Shown piece by piece: positions 61,386 through 64,000 of a stretch of DNA of 64,000 nt (positions are counted from its first letter, which is position 1; each line of letters begins with the position of its first letter). The notes beneath the pieces are model-generated. The model ran no database searches, was not told the origin of the DNA, and worked only from the letters and a program-made list of their open reading frames with translations. Origin of the DNA: DATKYQ01 sp035528415 (GTDB lineage Bacteria > Myxococcota > B64-G9); assembly GCA_035528415.1 (NCBI GenBank), contig DATKYQ010000076.1, forward strand, positions 1-64,000, written 5' to 3'. A program made the position numbers and the translations under genes.

Positions 61386-62360
61386 CTAAGATTTGACATG
61401 GCTCGCTGGTGTTCCCACGGTATCTGCTAACAGACGATTTCGGTCCCTCACAATCAAGTCTGCAATCTCTCGAAGCGTTGTGATAATCCAGCGATTTGCC
61501 GGAGATCCACTGCTATATTTAGCTTCGGCATAATACTGAACTCTGCCTTGGTCGCCTAGCCGTTTGACCTCAGCAAAGTGCTTTTCCTGTTTTGGGTTGT
61601 AAACCCCAAGTGTCCGTCCACCATACTGGTTAAGGATTGAAAACACAGGAATATCGCTAGGACCATCAGCAATATAGAGCATGTTTCTAAGCGGAATACG
61701 TCGATCCTCTTGCGCGACTAGATGGTTCACTCCTACATTTGGGTCCTTGTTTGTTCCCTTGTTAATCTCCCAAATAGCTCTTGTCTTTGTAGTATTATCT
61801 AAGAAATAAGCAATTTGCGAGATTTCACAAGATGAACCAGATTCTGTCGGCGTTTTTTCTTCAGCACAGGTAAAGCCAGGTGGAGCAGCACTCTCAATAA
61901 ACTCACAAGCCCAAACATCCTCCACGTACTCTGCAATCTTGCTGCCGAGAATAACCTGTCGTAAACCCGTGGATACAATATAATGCTCGACCAATATCTC
62001 GTGCTTGGAGTATTCTTTGTCTTCTTCAATTGCTTTCTTCACCTCCGGAAAGAAGTCAGGCAATCCGGGGTAAAATTCTTGTTCTGAACCAAACGCTCGA
62101 AGACGCTCGTTTGTCAATCCAGACATCTTGCCTTCTCGGACATACGTGAGGATGTGGCCCAGATACGCAGTATCCGGTGATACTATGATATTCTGACTAC
62201 TCTTGTAGTGCTTCGGTAGATTGTTGACCTCACTCCAGAATTTATCTTCGTCAATACCGTAGTCGGAGAAGATAGGTGATTGTTGGTATCCGGGAATCAA
62301 TGTCTGGTCGAAATCCCAAATTACAGCAATTGTGTTCCCAGAGAAAATATGAACAGCCAC
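61386..62360 (-). CDS. HAD-superfamily phosphatase-like protein
   Basis: 324 residues, GTG start with AAAGGG upstream. Motif I WDFDQTLIPG (15-24) with nucleophile Asp, motif II STGL, and motif IV ADGPSDIPVF (about 238-247). Function unknown; it is transcribed after a small partner gene, 41 bases upstream. The pair converges on the Bub operon. Confidence 0.8.
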   Translation of the reverse strand: MAVHIFSGNTIAVIWDFDQTLIPGYQQSPIFSDYGIDEDKFWSEVNNLPKHYKSSQNIIVSPDTAYLGHILTYVREGKMSGLTNERLRAFGSEQEFYPGLPDFFPEVKKAIEEDKEYSKHEILVEHYIVSTGLRQVILGSKIAEYVEDVWACEFIESAAPPGFTCAEEKTPTESGSSCEISQIAYFLDNTTKTRAIWEINKGTNKDPNVGVNHLVAQEDRRIPLRNMLYIADGPSDIPVFSILNQYGGRTLGVYNPKQEKHFAEVKRLGDQGRVQYYAEAKYSSGSPANRWIITTLREIADLIVRDRNRLLADTVGTPASHVKS

Positions 62361-62401
62361 TGTTGTGTCCCTTTAATAAATAAGTTGAAAGGCAGTCTAA
62401 G

Positions 62402-62758
62402 TCACGGAGTTTCTGCAGTCCCAAACTTGATCTTTTGTGATGTATCGTCCAACCACCATGATTGAATACGATCTGCGTAATCCCTGAGGTGTTTGTGGGC
62501 CTTGCCTATACTAGCAAGAGGAACAAGAATCCAAACTTCGATTCCCTCGCGACGAAAGGTCTCAAAAGTCTGCATGTCTTTAATTGACACAGCCTCAAGA
62601 CCAGAAACTGCTGTCTCAAACCGACGCAATTTAGGGAGATAAATGCTGTGACTCAGTAATGCCCCCGCGATTTCGGTCGAAATAGGACCATGATCAGTCC
62701 AACGATAGGTGTTCGCAGCTGTTGCAACAACCTGACCAAGAAGTTCTTGAGTGGTCAA
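62402..62758 (-). CDS. Small protein preceding the HAD gene
   Basis: 118 residues from the TTG at 62758, preferred because GGAGG lies 5 bases before it; a TTG at 62770 is also in frame. No domain recognised. Probably co-transcribed with the HAD gene. Confidence 0.55.
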   Translation of the reverse strand: MTTQELLGQVVATAANTYRWTDHGPISTEIAGALLSHSIYLPKLRRFETAVSGLEAVSIKDMQTFETFRREGIEVWILVPLASIGKAHKHLRDYADRIQSWWLDDTSQKIKFGTAETP

Positions 62759-62787
62759 TGACGCCTCCAATTTTGAGCTTATTTTTT

Positions 62788-63156
62788 TTATTTTACTTTT
62801 CCTGGCATAGCAAAGTCAACAATGTGTACCGCACCCGGTTCTTTGGACACAAGTAAAAACAATGCAGCCTCGGCCAGGGCGTACTCACGGCGCGCTTGAG
62901 CCGGACTGCGGAATGCCATCTTCTCGATCAGCCACTTCTCGTTGTAGCGCTCGACGAACGCTTTTACAGCCGCTCTAACCTCTTCGACGTTGCGGAAGAT
63001 CCGCCCGTAGATTGCCTGCTCATTCAGCGTGCGGTTGTACCGCTCGACGACACCGTTCGTCTGCGGCTCCTCTACAAAGACCCACGACGGCGTGATGCCC
63101 CAGTAGCGAATCTGCTCCCGGAGGGAGATATTGTCAAAAGTTGTGTTTGAGAACAT
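62788..63156 (-). pseudogene. IS3-type transposase remnant (integrase core, C-terminal part)
   Basis: 122 codons. FVEEPQTNGVVERYNRTL with the last acidic residue of the DDE triad, and the end FVERYNEKW...SPAQARREYALAE are clear; the two Asp residues and everything upstream are missing. The 5' end is replaced by the end of the IS256-type element next to it (approximate junction 63120-63157). Confidence 0.8.
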
Positions 63157-64000
63157 GAGCGCATCCTTCGAAGATCCATTTCAGGCGACTGCTTCTTTCA
63201 ATTCACCATCGACGAACTTCACACCCTCAATGACCTTGGCAATGAGCTGATGACCGTTCAACCGTCGCCAGTGTTGTTCCGCTTCCCTCGCCAATTTGAA
63301 GACCATCGTCAGCGTCGCTTGCCTCGACCCACACCCTTTCGTCTGCCTCGTTCGGTGGCGCACCGTCGAGAACGTCGACTCGATAGGGTTCGTCGTTCGA
63401 ATATGCAGCCAGTGTTCGGCAGGAAAGTCGTAGAAGGTGAAAAGCACATCCTTGTCCTTCACCAGGCACTCGACCGCTTTGGGATACTTGGCCTTGTATC
63501 GCTTCTTGAACTCTTCGAAGGCCTCCAGAGCGTCCTTGCGGGTGGCGGACAGGTACATCTCGTTGATCAGTTTCTTGGCGTCCGGCTGAACCCGCTTGGG
63601 CATCTTGTCCAGAACATTGGCCGTCTTGCGCACCCAGCATCGTTGCTTCTTTGTTTCAGGGAAGATCTCCTCATGGGCGGCCCAAAAGCCCAGGGCTCCA
63701 TCGCCAATCGCCAGTTTGGGATCAGTGGCAGGCCCTTGACGCTTCAGCCCCTGCAAAACTGTCATCCAGAATGCCTTGCTCTCGCGGTGCCCATCAAGGA
63801 TGGCCACGAGTTCCTTCTTGCCGTCTTCCTGCGCACCCATCAGCACGAGCATGCAGGGGCGGTCTTTGTCGAGACGCACGTTGAAGTAGATCCCATCGGC
63901 CCACATGTAGACGTACTTCTTCCCACTCAGATCCCGTTTGGCCCAAGCATCGTAATCTTTTTTCCAGCCTTCCTTGAGACGAACGATGTCGGTCGGGCTC
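63130..64000 (-). mobile_element. IS256-family insertion sequence, right end, runs off the window
   Basis: Contains the transposase gene and a short tail. The left boundary is estimated, about 25-60 bases after the stop, where the interrupted integrase frame resumes. The terminal repeat partner lies outside. Confidence 0.7.
63181..64000 (-). CDS. IS256 family transposase, 5' end outside the window
   Basis: The frame is open to the right edge. GKKYVYMWADGIYFNVRL, MGAQEDGKKELVAI, RCWVRKTANVLDKMPK and RTTNPIESTFSTVR are typical of the mutator-type transposase, including part of the DDE site (D in WADG, D in GDGALG, E in NPIEST). The stop is at 63181-63183. The copy may be complete beyond the edge. 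Confidence 0.93.
   Translation of the reverse strand, partial: SPTDIVRLKEGWKKDYDAWAKRDLSGKKYVYMWADGIYFNVRLDKDRPCMLVLMGAQEDGKKELVAILDGHRESKAFWMTVLQGLKRQGPATDPKLAIGDGALGFWAAHEEIFPETKKQRCWVRKTANVLDKMPKRVQPDAKKLINEMYLSATRKDALEAFEEFKKRYKAKYPKAVECLVKDKDVLFTFYDFPAEHWLHIRTTNPIESTFSTVRHRTRQTKGCGSRQATLTMVFKLAREAEQHWRRLNGHQLIAKVIEGVKFVDGELKEAVA

Overview
The window is GC-rich chromosomal DNA from an uncultured-looking deltaproteobacterium or myxococcota-type bacterium. This rests on gene content, not on a marker gene: many lipoproteins with MopE-like DCDG repeats, thrombospondin type 3 repeats, Kelch, NHL, BNR and VWA domains, a gingipain-like protein, and IHF/HU genes. The ADP-forming acyl-CoA synthetase, the MetV/MetF pair and the MvhD-type iron-sulfur protein suggest an anaerobic or fermentative metabolism. 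No rRNA, tRNA or CRISPR array was seen.

Layout. 1-834: the 3' end of an IS200-like (RAYT type) transposase, a terminator and a 54-bp tandem repeat. 835-4693: zinc-ribbon rhomboid, then tlyA and dxs on the minus strand. 4824-9953: a lipoprotein trio (two MopE-repeat paralogues around a Kelch protein). 10026-12977: enoyl-CoA hydratase and ADP-forming acyl-CoA synthetase. 13032-18081 (minus): ATP-grasp ligase, QEGLA/DUF1704 metallopeptidase, N-formylglutamate amidohydrolase and a BNR-type lipoprotein. 18953-24357: metF, ispA-xseB (separated here from dxs-tlyA), an NHL lipoprotein with a coupled envelope protein, ihfA and an HU/IHF-like gene. 24415-32971 (minus): a large VWA lipoprotein and an RND efflux operon. 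33137-33639: a RHH/RelE toxin-antitoxin pair with a visible promoter and operator. 33741-37402: a VWA lipoprotein and a gingipain-like lipoprotein.

37498-42750 is one operon: FAD-linked (glycolate/D-lactate type) dehydrogenase, ferredoxin-MvhD fusion, LarA-type racemase, MetV and MetF. It looks like a device that connects 2-hydroxyacid oxidation to methylene-tetrahydrofolate. 42798-47349 holds two DEAD-type helicases (one with DEPD in motif II), a NYN-LOTUS protein and a Gfo/Idh/MocA oxidoreductase. 47546-49080 is hipBA. 49254-51386 is a thrombospondin type 3 repeat protein.

The accessory part begins at about 51.4 kb, where base composition becomes AT-richer. 51506-56636 encodes, on one strand and often with overlapping stop/start codons, an HNH-like protein, a PIN-GNAT-(PUA-like) protein, an ASCH protein, an 18-codon ORF, a HEPN-like protein, a 36-codon ORF and a PD-(D/E)XK nuclease-like protein. 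The block is bracketed by a 16-bp direct repeat. I regard it as a candidate undescribed defence or RNA-surveillance cassette. 56805-58825 (minus) is a regulatory-looking trio (sigma-like protein, unknown protein, ImmA/IrrE peptidase), divergent from 58855-61320, a bacterial ubiquitination-like (Bub) operon: ubiquitin-like protein, E2-like protein without any cysteine, JAB-E1 fusion and DUF6527 protein. 61386-62758 holds a HAD phosphatase-like gene and a small partner. The window ends in an IS3-type transposase remnant interrupted by an IS256-family element that runs off the right edge.
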